NCBI GenBank assembly: GCA_013141505.1
Contig: JABFQX010000023.1
Span: 16,511 to 80,510 of the forward strand
Direction of reading: 5' to 3'
DNA: 64,000 nt
From: Methyloglobulus sp.
GTDB lineage: Bacteria; Pseudomonadota; Gammaproteobacteria; Methylococcales; Methylomonadaceae
Each line of letters starts with the position of its first letter. Within the stretch, counting starts at the first letter, position 1. The notes under the pieces are model-generated. The model did no database searches, was not told the origin of the DNA, and saw only the letters and a list, made by a program, of their open reading frames with translations. Of this stretch, positions 37,901 to 46,796 are shown piece after piece. A program made the translations under genes and the position numbers.

Positions 37901-39687
37901 TGAGTGTTTTCAATACGGACACCAATAGCAAAGTTGCTGAAATACCCGTCGGAAAATCACCCAGAGCTATCGCTGTTGCCCCCAGTGGTCAGTTATGGGT
38001 CACGAATAAGGCCGATGCCACAATCTCGATGATTAACCCGGTTAGCCTAACCGTTCAACAAACACTTAGCTTGCCCTATGCCTCGCAACCGTTTGGCATA
38101 ACCTTCGCGCCTTCTGGTGCGTCTGCTTACGTAGCGCTCGAGGCCACAGGCAAATTACTTAAGCTAAACTCAACCACTGGGGATTTATTAACCAGTCTGG
38201 ATGTCGGTGCCAATCCACGGCATCTTGCGGTGACCAATAACGACGCAACCGTTTTGGTTTCACGTTTTATCACCCCGCCGTTGCCGGGCGAAAGCACCAA
38301 GACCGTGCTTACAACAGTGAATACCGTAAAATTTGGCGGTGAAGTGGTGGTGGTTGGCGCAAGCACAATGGCAATCCAAAAAACCATAGTCCTTCAACAT
38401 AACGAAATACTAGATTCAGAGATAAACGGTTATGGTATCCCGAACTACTTGGCTATGGTGGCTATCTCACCGGACGGCAAGAACGCATGGGTTCCATCCA
38501 AGAAAGACAATGTAAAGCGTGGTGTCTACAGGAAAAACATCACAAGCAACCTGACTTTTGAAAATACAGTGCGCGGCATAAGCTCAAAGATCAATATGAC
38601 AACCCTTGCTGAAGTTTATGCAAACAGGATTGATTTCAACAACTCAGGCATGGCAAGTGCTGCACGGTTTGATAAGTCCGGAAACTACTTGTTTGTCGCC
38701 CTTGAAAATACCCGTGAAGTCGCGGTTGTCGATGCCTACGCAAGCCGCGAATTGTTTAGGGTTGACGTTGGCAGGGCACCAGATGGCCTGACCGTATCTG
38801 CGGATGGTAAAAAACTGTATGTGAACAACTTTATGGATCGCAGTGTCAGCGTGGTTGACCTAACTGATATGTTAAACGGAGTCGATACAATACCTCCAGT
38901 CATCGCACAAATGGCTTCAGTTAGTAATGAAAAATTATCGCCTACCGTATTGAATGGCAAGCAATTATTCTACGATGCCAAAGACACGCGTCTGGCACGT
39001 GATGGCTATCTTAGCTGTGCAGCCTGTCACAACGATGGCGGTCACGATGGCAGGGTATGGGATTTAACCGGTTTTGGTGAGGGCTTGCGTAACACGGTTG
39101 ACTTACGGGGACATGGCGGCATGGCTCAAGGAAGGTTGCATTGGACGGGTAATTTCGATGAAGTTCAGGATTTTGAAGGACAAATTCGAAGTCTAGCAGC
39201 AGGTACCGGTTTAATGACTGATACTGACTTTAGCAATACCCAAAACTCTCTGGGTGCAGCCAAAGCTGGCAAGAGCGCCGATCTGGATGCACTGGCGGCT
39301 TATGTAGACTCTTTAAAAACCTTTGCCCCAAGCCCACTACGAGACAGCAACGGCAATCTGACAGAACCTGCGTTACTGGGTAAAACGCTATTTACTAGCG
39401 CCGGTTGTAATGGTTGTCATAGTGGCACACCTTTCACCGATAGCCCGACCGGGCAATTGCATAACGTAGGTACGATAAAAACCAGCAGTGGCAAGCGTTT
39501 AGGCTCAGCATTGACTGGATTTGATACCCCTACATTAAAGGACGTATGGAACACTGCACCTTATCTACATGATGGCTCTGCAGCAACCGTTAGCGCGTCC
39601 ATAAAGGCGCATAGCAATATAGTACTGACAACTACCGAAATTGACCAAATTGCGGCTTATATCCAACAGCTTGGTGAGACAAATTAA
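34909..39687 (+). CDS. Giant secreted galactose-oxidase-like copper oxidase fused to lectin, Ig/PKD, beta-propeller and di-haem cytochrome domains
   Basis: 1592 residues from ATG 34909, which has AGAGG 10 bases before and a signal peptide (TVTLLVWFVSGICYG). The N-terminal third is a kelch/galactose-oxidase (AA5) unit with the radical-copper residues in place: Cys155 in HSMFCG, Tyr204 in GRWYNG, Tyr409-His410 in RNYHS and His500 in THALNTD; a DUF1929-like domain follows. Then come a He_PIG Ig domain (about 565-650), a jacalin-like lectin domain (about 650-790), a second He_PIG, a PKD domain (FKWSFGDGT), a YVTN-type beta-propeller (about 980-1330) and a C-terminal di-haem cytochrome region with C1370AACH and C1500NGCH. 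It would oxidise an alcohol or aldehyde on a glycan and might pass electrons to haem. This domain combination is unusual. A glycoside hydrolase gene follows on the same strand. Confidence 0.9.
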   Translation: MADRPAPRILSTVTLLVWFVSGICYGHGAVDSMDNHEYQDRYIFEQTIKAEKNKPLYEKLTDFLSQWDGSVLTRFISNAFAIGNNPGIDGEWEPVTTWPLVFASAANLPDGRIIAWGASAVNHFGGVKGYTYASIWDPATGQFTTANNTTHSMFCGVPVMLEDGRVFVAGGDLASPASVKATSTFNYLTNSWTQIQNMNVGRWYNGSVALPNGKVFTAVGDPGSPYPEIWNQGSGWSYLNGASLQKGILDFPTKTEPKNMLPHLHLAPNGQIFHSGHTPEMHFIDTENNGAVLPVSIRNDWNLANTPGIMFDEGKLLQAGGKVGTAGTKKAAVIDLNSNIPSRTLVADMHFARIFHNEVVLPNGEVMVIGGNTSGAKFTDTNTQMTPEIWNPTTGVWRTVAPHDVPRNYHSVALLMTDGRVWSGGGGLPGSVTNPAQVASSHPDSQVYSPAYLFNPDGSLAARPDIFNAPSLVSYGRVIEVAASSSVTKFSMIKMSSTTHALNTDMQFLNVPFIENNQGTYSLTLHTNPNVMTPGYWMLFALNAQGVPSVAKVIKVTTSNVPVLTNPGTQYSTVNTGASLNMLAVDPDNNPLTFSAVGLPAGMDINQVSGQITGIPTTTGNNLVVVSATDGTNTIATNFVWNIVDKRTTVATGVSGNSGAGDIFRDNVGTDQVLTSININTSSVIDSVQAVLNTGELIQHGGNTGTAQNVTWPADEYLVRIYGLYGSSISQISFVTNTGRVMGPYGTASGGLDTNLFDITVPAGREIVGFTGRADVSLNAIGAMHRAWQQPNQPPIVTTITEQTGTIGVNSSLEIVATDPEGASLSYSAIGLPAGLTINASTGLIDGTPTSVGSYDVIVNVSDPKGGASALNFIWTINPSSVQINPVIAQPKEVAKPITYLGSTKDGASPMFKWSFGDGTAETAYSSSGSVTHTFKMAGIYLVKLTVVDNGATNSITFKQAVYGKKTLKEPALSSNMAITVGSGNNRLWVVNQDNDSVSVFNTDTNSKVAEIPVGKSPRAIAVAPSGQLWVTNKADATISMINPVSLTVQQTLSLPYASQPFGITFAPSGASAYVALEATGKLLKLNSTTGDLLTSLDVGANPRHLAVTNNDATVLVSRFITPPLPGESTKTVLTTVNTVKFGGEVVVVGASTMAIQKTIVLQHNEILDSEINGYGIPNYLAMVAISPDGKNAWVPSKKDNVKRGVYRKNITSNLTFENTVRGISSKINMTTLAEVYANRIDFNNSGMASAARFDKSGNYLFVALENTREVAVVDAYASRELFRVDVGRAPDGLTVSADGKKLYVNNFMDRSVSVVDLTDMLNGVDTIPPVIAQMASVSNEKLSPTVLNGKQLFYDAKDTRLARDGYLSCAACHNDGGHDGRVWDLTGFGEGLRNTVDLRGHGGMAQGRLHWTGNFDEVQDFEGQIRSLAAGTGLMTDTDFSNTQNSLGAAKAGKSADLDALAAYVDSLKTFAPSPLRDSNGNLTEPALLGKTLFTSAGCNGCHSGTPFTDSPTGQLHNVGTIKTSSGKRLGSALTGFDTPTLKDVWNTAPYLHDGSAATVSASIKAHSNIVLTTTEIDQIAAYIQQLGETN

Positions 39688-39824
39688 TTGCTTATCAGTA
39701 TGATACTTTGCTTATACTTCAATGTTTTCAATGGAGAAAAATTAGACGCAGTATTTTTATCAAGCTGTTAAAATCGGTCGCGTAGACTAATAATCGAGTT
39801 GCTTTACCTACTCCAGGAAATACT

Positions 39825-42422
39825 ATGCGACCTTTCATCACCAAAATCATTTTCTCTTTCGCCGTGATATCCAACACGGTAGCCTATGGCTTTGATGCCA
39901 TTACTGTTGATAAGCGGACATCGCTGCCCAATATAACGAATAGAACAGCATCTGTCGTCGACGCAAAATACATAGGATGGGGGCCAAACTGGAAACCATG
40001 GGCCGGTGCCAGAAAGAAACCCGGCCAAACAATCAGGAAAGACAAGCCTTCTTCTGCTGAATTTGCCGGGGAGGTTAAAGCCTTGGACATCGATTTCTCC
40101 AGCGTTGCACGACCAAGCAACAATCAGGTTATTTGGACTTACAACTGGCATAAAAAAACCGATATCCCTGATGCTATCGGGTTTGGAATAGCTTTTAATC
40201 TTAAACTGGATTCGGCAAGTTTTGACAGCCGGGCGAAAAACCCTGAGTTTTTACCGAACAACCAGGGCTGGCGCTGGCAAACGCCTGACGGCCAAAATCT
40301 GGAAGTGAAGTTTTCGCCTGCCCTGGCAAAAATTGGCTTTGAAAAAAATCAACCCAACAAAATTCGCGCCCTATTCTTTACCGCAGTAAAACAAGGCAAT
40401 GAAGAAACCACGATGACTGTGACCGTTTCGGGTAACAATGCGCGCATTGCCAATGCAATGGAATCCATTGAAAATTCCGGCAATACTGAAAACTGGCACA
40501 AAGATATTTTATCGGCGACAACATCCCCGATTGACTTATCCTTTCTAAATGCCAACGACTTACCCGCCGGTAAGCATGGCTATGTTAAAGCCCAAGCTGA
40601 TAAACTTGTTTTTGCAGATGGTACGCCCTCCAAATTTTGGGGCACCAACATCATGGCTTACGCGTTATTCAAAACACCCGACAGCGATATAAAAATCCAC
40701 GCAAAACGGCTAGCGCAACTTGGCTATAACTTGGTCAGAATCCACCACTATGATAGCGCATGGGTCAAGCCGAACATTTTTAGCAATCCGGAAAACAATA
40801 CCCAAGATCTTTCGGCTGAAGCCCTTAAAAAACTTGATACATGGATAAAATACTTGAAAGATGAGGGAATTTATCTATGGCTGGATCTGCATGTAGGCAG
40901 GAAGGTTACCAAAAATGATGGCATTGATAAATTTGAGGAATTAGCCAAAGGTAAAAACAACGCTGACATTAAAGGCTTCAATTATTATGATGAAAGCATC
41001 CAAAAGCAGATGCAGCGTTTTAATGAAACGTTATTAAATCACGTCAACCCCCTTACCGGGCTTGCTTATAAAAATGATCCGGCAGTTATTGCACTATTGA
41101 TAACTAACGAAAACGATCTAACCCAACACTTCGGCAACCTGTTCCTTCCCAATAAAGGAGTACCCCAACATACCGCCGTCTTTAAGGACGACATCAACCG
41201 CTTTTCCGCGAATACCGGCCTATCAAGCAAAAAGGCCGGAGCGACTTGGCAAATGGGTGAGCCGAAGATTTATTTAGGCGATGTTGAACATCGATTCAAT
41301 CAAAAAATGCTCGCCCATTTACGCGGCCTGGGTGCAAAATCAATGATCGCAACCACCAATAGTTGGGGTTATATGGGGCTTTTTGGCTTGCCTTCTTTAA
41401 CTGACGGCGACCTTATAGATAGCCATTCTTATGGCAAAGCCGAGGAATTTAAATATAACCCCAGATACAATCCAGGCTTCTTAACCTGGATAGGCGCGGC
41501 ACAAGTAACCGCAAAGCCGCTCTCCGTTTCGGAATGGAACACAAATACCACACCGCTAGTCGAGGATCGCTTTACAACGCCACTGTATGTTGCCAGCATC
41601 GCTGATCTGCAAGGCTGGGATGCCATGATGTCATTCGGCTACAGCCAAGCACCATTGGGCAATAAACCTATGAAAAGCATCTGGTCAACGTATAACGACC
41701 CGGCAATAACCGGATTGATGCCGGCCGCCGCGTTACTTTATCGGCAATCCCATGTTGCGCCCGCAAAGCATAACTACGAGTTAAAATTAAGCAAGGATGA
41801 TTTTTTCTATAAAAAACAGGATCCTAGCACTTCAAAAACCATCAGGACATTACTGGAAACCAGCCGGTTTACGGTCACTGTGCCAGAAACGAAGGAACTG
41901 CCCTGGCTTAAAAGCAACAACCCCATGGCATCTGTCATCACCGACGCAAACAAGGACTTCATTCCTGAAGGCCAAAATTTTGTCCAATCGGATACGGGCG
42001 AATTAAAACGCGATTGGAACAAAGGCATCCACACTATTGATACGGCCAAGTCGCAAGTTGTATCGGGCTGGATTGGCGGGGAGAAAATTAACCTGCGGGA
42101 TGTTAGTTTTGAGATTGACGCAAAGCAAGCTGTGGTTGCCGTACAAAGCTTGGAAAATAAGCCGCTCAAGGAGTCAAAAACGATTTTTATTACCCTCATG
42201 GCTCGCTCAGAAACGGCCAACGGTGGTAAAAAATTACCTTTCTTTTCAGAACCTGTCGTTGGCGAGATAACTGTTTCGGCACCTATAGGACTAAAGCTCT
42301 TTCCTCTGGACAGCTCAGGTAAAAAACAAGAGCCCATTAAGGTCAATTATGCCAAAGGAAAATACCACATAAAAATCGACAATAAAAATGATGCATATTG
42401 GTTCTTGTTGTCAGTCTCTTAA
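39825..42422 (+). CDS. Exported clan GH-A (GH5-like) glycoside hydrolase
   Basis: An 865-residue protein with a signal peptide (IIFSFAVISNTVAYG). A TIM-barrel begins near residue 265 (PSKFWGTNIMAYALF; GYNLVRIHHYDSAW; GIYLWLDLHVG). A likely acid/base Glu429 lies in LITNENDL (NE motif of clan GH-A) and a likely nucleophile Glu570 in PLSVSEWNT. An N-terminal beta-rich domain of about 250 residues and a C-terminal beta domain flank it. It lies 137 bases after the giant oxidase gene, suggesting joint action on a polysaccharide. The exact GH family cannot be assigned by eye. Confidence 0.82.
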   Translation: MRPFITKIIFSFAVISNTVAYGFDAITVDKRTSLPNITNRTASVVDAKYIGWGPNWKPWAGARKKPGQTIRKDKPSSAEFAGEVKALDIDFSSVARPSNNQVIWTYNWHKKTDIPDAIGFGIAFNLKLDSASFDSRAKNPEFLPNNQGWRWQTPDGQNLEVKFSPALAKIGFEKNQPNKIRALFFTAVKQGNEETTMTVTVSGNNARIANAMESIENSGNTENWHKDILSATTSPIDLSFLNANDLPAGKHGYVKAQADKLVFADGTPSKFWGTNIMAYALFKTPDSDIKIHAKRLAQLGYNLVRIHHYDSAWVKPNIFSNPENNTQDLSAEALKKLDTWIKYLKDEGIYLWLDLHVGRKVTKNDGIDKFEELAKGKNNADIKGFNYYDESIQKQMQRFNETLLNHVNPLTGLAYKNDPAVIALLITNENDLTQHFGNLFLPNKGVPQHTAVFKDDINRFSANTGLSSKKAGATWQMGEPKIYLGDVEHRFNQKMLAHLRGLGAKSMIATTNSWGYMGLFGLPSLTDGDLIDSHSYGKAEEFKYNPRYNPGFLTWIGAAQVTAKPLSVSEWNTNTTPLVEDRFTTPLYVASIADLQGWDAMMSFGYSQAPLGNKPMKSIWSTYNDPAITGLMPAAALLYRQSHVAPAKHNYELKLSKDDFFYKKQDPSTSKTIRTLLETSRFTVTVPETKELPWLKSNNPMASVITDANKDFIPEGQNFVQSDTGELKRDWNKGIHTIDTAKSQVVSGWIGGEKINLRDVSFEIDAKQAVVAVQSLENKPLKESKTIFITLMARSETANGGKKLPFFSEPVVGEITVSAPIGLKLFPLDSSGKKQEPIKVNYAKGKYHIKIDNKNDAYWFLLSVS

Positions 42423-42623
42423 ACGGCGGACGGTATCTGCAAGCGGCAAGATTGTTGACTTGGAGATTATTGATCTGGACGGGCGTAGCCCTATAAACCG
42501 CCAGAATTGACCTTGACCGTATCGCTAATAGTTCAAAAAGCCAAAGGCTAGAGGACGCTGTAAATACGGCAGGAATGATGATAAAACTTTAAGGGTACAT
42601 CGCAAATAGTTGTAAAAACAAAA

Positions 42624-42655
42624 AAGGTTGGTGCGAGATTTATCACACCAACCTT
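42624..42655 (-). terminator. Rho-independent terminator of the G8-domain gene
   Basis: AAGGTTGGTG and CACCAACCTT form a 10-bp stem. Read on the minus strand, the stem is followed by CCTTTTTTG, a proper T-run. It lies 28 bases beyond the stop of the gene at 42683. The remaining intergenic DNA (42423-42623) shows no gene. Confidence 0.8.
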
Positions 42656-42682
42656 CCCTGCTACGTTATCTCTATTGCTATC

Positions 42683-45058
42683 TTAATTCGCCAATTGGCC
42701 TAGGCTAGACCCTATCGCATGATATCCCGGCGTAAAGTTGATCAGTGTATCGTACTTCCTAGTCTGCCCATTCAATCGATCGGTATAAATATCCGTAATG
42801 ACGATGGCTTTTTTACCATCGGGACGAATGAAATATCCATTACGTTTAATCGCTTCAAGCGACGGCTTATCCCAATCGGATTTAAAAGCAATCCCCCCCA
42901 ACGAATCGCTTTTTATGCCTCGCACCACAAAAGTATAAGCACCTGAAAGAGCGGTCGGCGCATCAGCATTCGGCGTAAACTTCAATACAGAAGAATTAAC
43001 GGTGTCCGACAAAGTCAATGCTTGGTGTATGTCAGGGTTGTAGTTGCTTTGAAAAGATAGGTTAGGTTTATGGATATCAGTGGCAAGATTTATCGGTCGA
43101 CCATCAACCAAAACGTTGACAAAAATAGCCGCAGTTTCGTCTGGCTGACCTGTTACCGAAGTCCCGGTAACAACAGGATGAAGGTAGCCATTGACTTCTG
43201 CATCGACCAGTACAATGTCATTAGTCCGCTTTGCAATGCTGACACCAATATGTGCTCTCTTGGCTTTAGGGTTGGCAATTAAATGTAAATCCCTGAAGGT
43301 ATATTTTTCAGTATAGGACAACGCAAGCCCTTCTCTATTTGAATAGCCTTTCAAAGACTGGAACATATTGCGGACATCGTGATTTTGCCCTCCCCCGCCT
43401 TTGACCACTTTCAATGCCAAACCGCTTGATAGCACCGTGTTATTCTTATCGTCGGTTATAGGTATTTGTGCGTAAAAAATTGACGGCAAATTCCTAACTA
43501 TCTCCTTATTAGGGGTCAGGAGATTTTCCTTGGGAATCATCAAGTCGGCTGGAGGCGTGATAGGGTTACGTTGGAAATACACTAACCCCGCATTTTTAAC
43601 GCCAGACACCACATTGTCTTCAACCGACAGGTTTCTTGACTCCAACCAAAACCCATTGCCAGAGTGACCGATATCATGGTTAAACTCACCCATCGGGAAA
43701 GGCCGATTGCTACCTTGCGCCCTAATGGCGATGTTATGTTTGAAAGAACCCAGCTCGTTGCCATCTTCTGACACGTAATGGCTACCAAACACATCGTAAG
43801 ACGCGTTATTTTCCATGACTACATTGCCAGTATGGTTGACAAAGCCCCAACCAGGACTTGAAAACACCGCATTACCTGAGCAGATGACAGGCGGAATGTT
43901 TATGTTGCTAACGCCGGTATGATGAAAATGAACTGCATATCGACCACGCGGATTATTGTTTAAATCGGCGACAAACTGCCCATTTTTTACGACACGCCGC
44001 CCCCCGTTACCACCAGTTAGCTTAAAATCATCGACCGGTTTAGATTTATCGGTACGCCCAAAATAATAAAAACCCGCACCTTTGACAACAACATTCGGCG
44101 TATGCATAACCATGAAATGCCCGCGTTGACTGGCCGGAACTGAGCTTCCGCCTTCACTGCTGAAAACAACATTGCGGGTCAAATTAGCGGCATAAACAGG
44201 CATATTTGCAATAGCGGAAATATGGTTATAGGCCAGCGGCGCTGATACATTTGAATCGTTTACACTGCCCAATGTTATGGCGGTGCCAGAAATCGATTTA
44301 ATTCTTCTAACTTCATCTTCGGTGACGAAGCTATTTTCATAATACATCTTTGCGTGATATTGCCCCGCCGTTACCACAACCATATCGCCAACAGCCCAAC
44401 CCGTTGGTAACGAAGCAAGCTGGATCTGGGTTGAACCAATATCCGGTTTAACAGAAAGTGCATGGAAAGCCGATTTTTGCGCGCCATAAATTTGGGTCTT
44501 GCCTTGCAAAATCACACCCCGACTTACGTTACTAGGATCCCATTTACGGTCAATTGCCCCATTATTGGCGACAATAATTTCAACCTTGTTTGCATTTGGG
44601 ACAGGATTGGTTTCCGAACCGATTTTGAAGGTGCCTATTTCGCTAACCACCAAAGTATCAAGCTTGATTTTTACATTTTTCGTGCTAGCAAACTCGATAA
44701 CGCCATCTACTCTTAAGGTATTGATGCTGACATCACTGGCAACATCGACCAGTAGTGACTTATCTGCCGGTACGAGGATATTTTGTCCTGCTGCGGGCAG
44801 TTGCCCTCCGCTCCAGGTTGCAGGATTTGACCAGGCTCCGCTTTTTACGACTTCGCGATCCATCGCTTTCGTAGGCACAAGATCAAGTACGGCTTGATGT
44901 TCTGACATGCCTACTGAAACCGCCTGAGTGGCCGGGGATGCGATCAGTAAGGCCAGCATCAAAAAAGCAAGCGGCTTTTTTTGCAGGGTTAATGTTGTTT
45001 GAAACATTGGCTTTTTCGATAAGCCATCAAATTTTGGGTTAGCTATTTTCATTTGCAT
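42683..45058 (-). CDS. Exported G8-domain protein with parallel beta-helix
   Basis: A 791-residue protein. The signal sequence is PLAFLMLALLIASPATQA, preceded by a 30-residue basic extension; ATG 45052 is an alternative start. Residues about 72-170 are a G8 domain (SGAWSNPATWSGGQLPAAGQ ... LLVDVASDVSINTLRVDG), named for its glycines and found in CEMIP/TMEM2-type polysaccharide-interacting proteins. The rest has right-handed beta-helix patterns (NVVMENNASYDVFGSHYV; FKHNIAIRAQG; LSVEDNVVSGVKNAGL). It may bind or depolymerise a polysaccharide and faces the oxidase/hydrolase pair tail to tail. Activity unproven. Confidence 0.85.
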   Translation of the reverse strand: MQMKIANPKFDGLSKKPMFQTTLTLQKKPLAFLMLALLIASPATQAVSVGMSEHQAVLDLVPTKAMDREVVKSGAWSNPATWSGGQLPAAGQNILVPADKSLLVDVASDVSINTLRVDGVIEFASTKNVKIKLDTLVVSEIGTFKIGSETNPVPNANKVEIIVANNGAIDRKWDPSNVSRGVILQGKTQIYGAQKSAFHALSVKPDIGSTQIQLASLPTGWAVGDMVVVTAGQYHAKMYYENSFVTEDEVRRIKSISGTAITLGSVNDSNVSAPLAYNHISAIANMPVYAANLTRNVVFSSEGGSSVPASQRGHFMVMHTPNVVVKGAGFYYFGRTDKSKPVDDFKLTGGNGGRRVVKNGQFVADLNNNPRGRYAVHFHHTGVSNINIPPVICSGNAVFSSPGWGFVNHTGNVVMENNASYDVFGSHYVSEDGNELGSFKHNIAIRAQGSNRPFPMGEFNHDIGHSGNGFWLESRNLSVEDNVVSGVKNAGLVYFQRNPITPPADLMIPKENLLTPNKEIVRNLPSIFYAQIPITDDKNNTVLSSGLALKVVKGGGGQNHDVRNMFQSLKGYSNREGLALSYTEKYTFRDLHLIANPKAKRAHIGVSIAKRTNDIVLVDAEVNGYLHPVVTGTSVTGQPDETAAIFVNVLVDGRPINLATDIHKPNLSFQSNYNPDIHQALTLSDTVNSSVLKFTPNADAPTALSGAYTFVVRGIKSDSLGGIAFKSDWDKPSLEAIKRNGYFIRPDGKKAIVITDIYTDRLNGQTRKYDTLINFTPGYHAIGSSLGQLAN

Positions 45059-45448
45059 TCTAGTTAAAGCCTCGTTGTATTTGTAAGATGAGCGAGTACA
45101 TTACTCAGGGCTTAAGGTAGTCTGCCCTCGGTTTCTTATCTGAGACTTAAGTCACAATAAATATTTTATGTGATTCATTTAATTGCATTTTTGCGACATA
45201 TATCACATGTTAACGGCTTTTTCCTGGCGTTATTTTGTCAAACTTCAACATATTTTGAGCTTACCTTTTTATAAAAAAATATCCGCTCACAAGAAAATGC
45301 TTTTAGAGTCTTTCCTATTCAGGTGGCAACTTTGGCCTTATCACGTTTAAAAACGGTTGCGGTTTGAAAGAAAATATTCGATACTCGAAACGCTAATGTA
45401 GATTGTTTATGCTGGATCTAACTAACGACGATTGGAGATTAACCGTTT
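45059..45448. other. Divergent promoter region
   Basis: 390 AT-rich bases between the G8 gene and the four-repeat protein gene. No gene seen. Promoters for both directions should be here, but I could not assign clear -35/-10 pairs. Confidence 0.4.
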
Positions 45449-45844
45449 ATGAAAAAATCAATGCTTATGAGCCTGGCTATATCCGTCATATCCTTGAATT
45501 CAATCATGGCTTCTGCTGTTACCGATGATCAATACCCGGCCTCAAGTTTCGAGCCTAAAGTAACTTATATTGACGAAAGTGCCGTCCAAGCACAGACATC
45601 TGCAACAGATGATAAGTATCCGGCCGCCAATTTTCAGCCTAAAGTAACGTATATAGACGAGAATGCAGCAGGGCAAACACAACTGACCAAAGCAACTATC
45701 GTGGATGAAAAGTACCCTGCGGCAAGTTTTGAGTCTAAAGTTATCTATTCTGACGAAAGCGCAGTTGCCGCTGAGCCAGAGCAGGAACAATTTGACCCCA
45801 AATACCCTGCCGCTTACTTTAAGCCAAAAGTCATCTATCCTTAA
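45449..45844 (+). CDS. Small secreted protein of four DxxYPAAxFxPKVxY repeats
   Basis: A 131-residue protein with a signal peptide (MLMSLAISVISLNSIMASA) and four copies of a motif D(D/E)xYPA(S/A)xFxxKVxY(I/S)DE(S/N)A, ending at a repeat terminus KVIYP. I know no family. The regular spacing (about 28-32 residues) and the acidic, Tyr/Pro-rich units suggest an extended or binding repeat, possibly at the cell surface. A GGAG site lies 11 bases before ATG. It appears monocistronic. Confidence 0.75.
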   Translation: MKKSMLMSLAISVISLNSIMASAVTDDQYPASSFEPKVTYIDESAVQAQTSATDDKYPAANFQPKVTYIDENAAGQTQLTKATIVDEKYPAASFESKVIYSDESAVAAEPEQEQFDPKYPAAYFKPKVIYP

Positions 45845-45991
45845 ATCAAGTACGTTTATAGTATGGGAGGTGTATTCAGGTTTTATATCTCCCTGACTAT
45901 CGCCGTGAAGTACGCCTAAAATTTATGCCTCTAACTTGCACGGACATTTTGGAGCACAGTTCGCTTTGCACCCTGCAATCAGGATAAAACC

Positions 45992-46795
45992 ATGCCCCTA
46001 AACTACACCGTCACCGGCAACGATTTACAATACATCAAAATAACCCTGGAAGCAGGTGAACAAGCCATTGCCGAACAAGGTGCAATGATGTACGTGGACA
46101 AACATGTCACCATCGACACGATCTTGGGCGATGGTAGTGCGTCTTCTTTTGGGGTACTCGGTCGTTTCTGGAATGCGCTTAAGCGATCATTCACAGGTGA
46201 ATCCATGTTCAGTTCGGTATATCGCAATACGTCAAGCAAACCGCAAACTATCGCTATTGCCGCACCCAGTCCAGGCGAAATTATCCCCATTAATCTGGGT
46301 GAATACGGCGGCATGATTATTTGCCAAAAAGGCGCGTATCTTGCCGGTGAATTGGGACAAAAAATTCAATTGGTTTTTCAGAAACGATTGCGGGTCGGTT
46401 TTTTTGGTGGTGAAGGTTTCATCATGCAAAAAATCAGCGGTCAAGGTATCGTCTTCATCCATGCATCCGGTACACTCAAAGAAGCAGTGTTAGCACCGGA
46501 CGATGAACTAAAAATCGACACTGGTTGTTTGGTTGGCATGTCATCAACGGTGCGTTACGACATTAAATACACTGGCAAGCTAAAAACCAGTTTATTTGGT
46601 GGCGAAGGCTTGTTTTATGCCACGGTATCGGGCCCCGGCAAAGTATGGATACAATCCTTGCCGATGAATCGTTTAAGCAAAATACTGATGAGTTCAGCCT
46701 TAACCGGCAGCAATAGCCGGTCATCCTGGATGGGTAAAATTTATCTACTTGCCATAATCGGTTTTGTTATCGCCTCTGTATACCTCGACAAATAA
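45992..46795 (+). CDS. AIM24/TIGR00266-family protein
   Basis: A 267-residue beta-rich protein of the AIM24 family: QYIKITLEAGEQAIAEQGAM near the N-terminus, GGEGFIMQKISGQGIVFIHA and FGGEGLFYATVSGPGKVWIQ later. A single C-terminal membrane segment (IYLLAIIGFVIASVYL) would anchor it. The molecular role of the family in bacteria is unknown. The M48 protease gene begins 1 base after its stop, so the two are coupled and may act together in membrane-protein quality control (inference). Confidence 0.85.
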   Translation: MPLNYTVTGNDLQYIKITLEAGEQAIAEQGAMMYVDKHVTIDTILGDGSASSFGVLGRFWNALKRSFTGESMFSSVYRNTSSKPQTIAIAAPSPGEIIPINLGEYGGMIICQKGAYLAGELGQKIQLVFQKRLRVGFFGGEGFIMQKISGQGIVFIHASGTLKEAVLAPDDELKIDTGCLVGMSSTVRYDIKYTGKLKTSLFGGEGLFYATVSGPGKVWIQSLPMNRLSKILMSSALTGSNSRSSWMGKIYLLAIIGFVIASVYLDK

Positions 46796-46796
46796 T

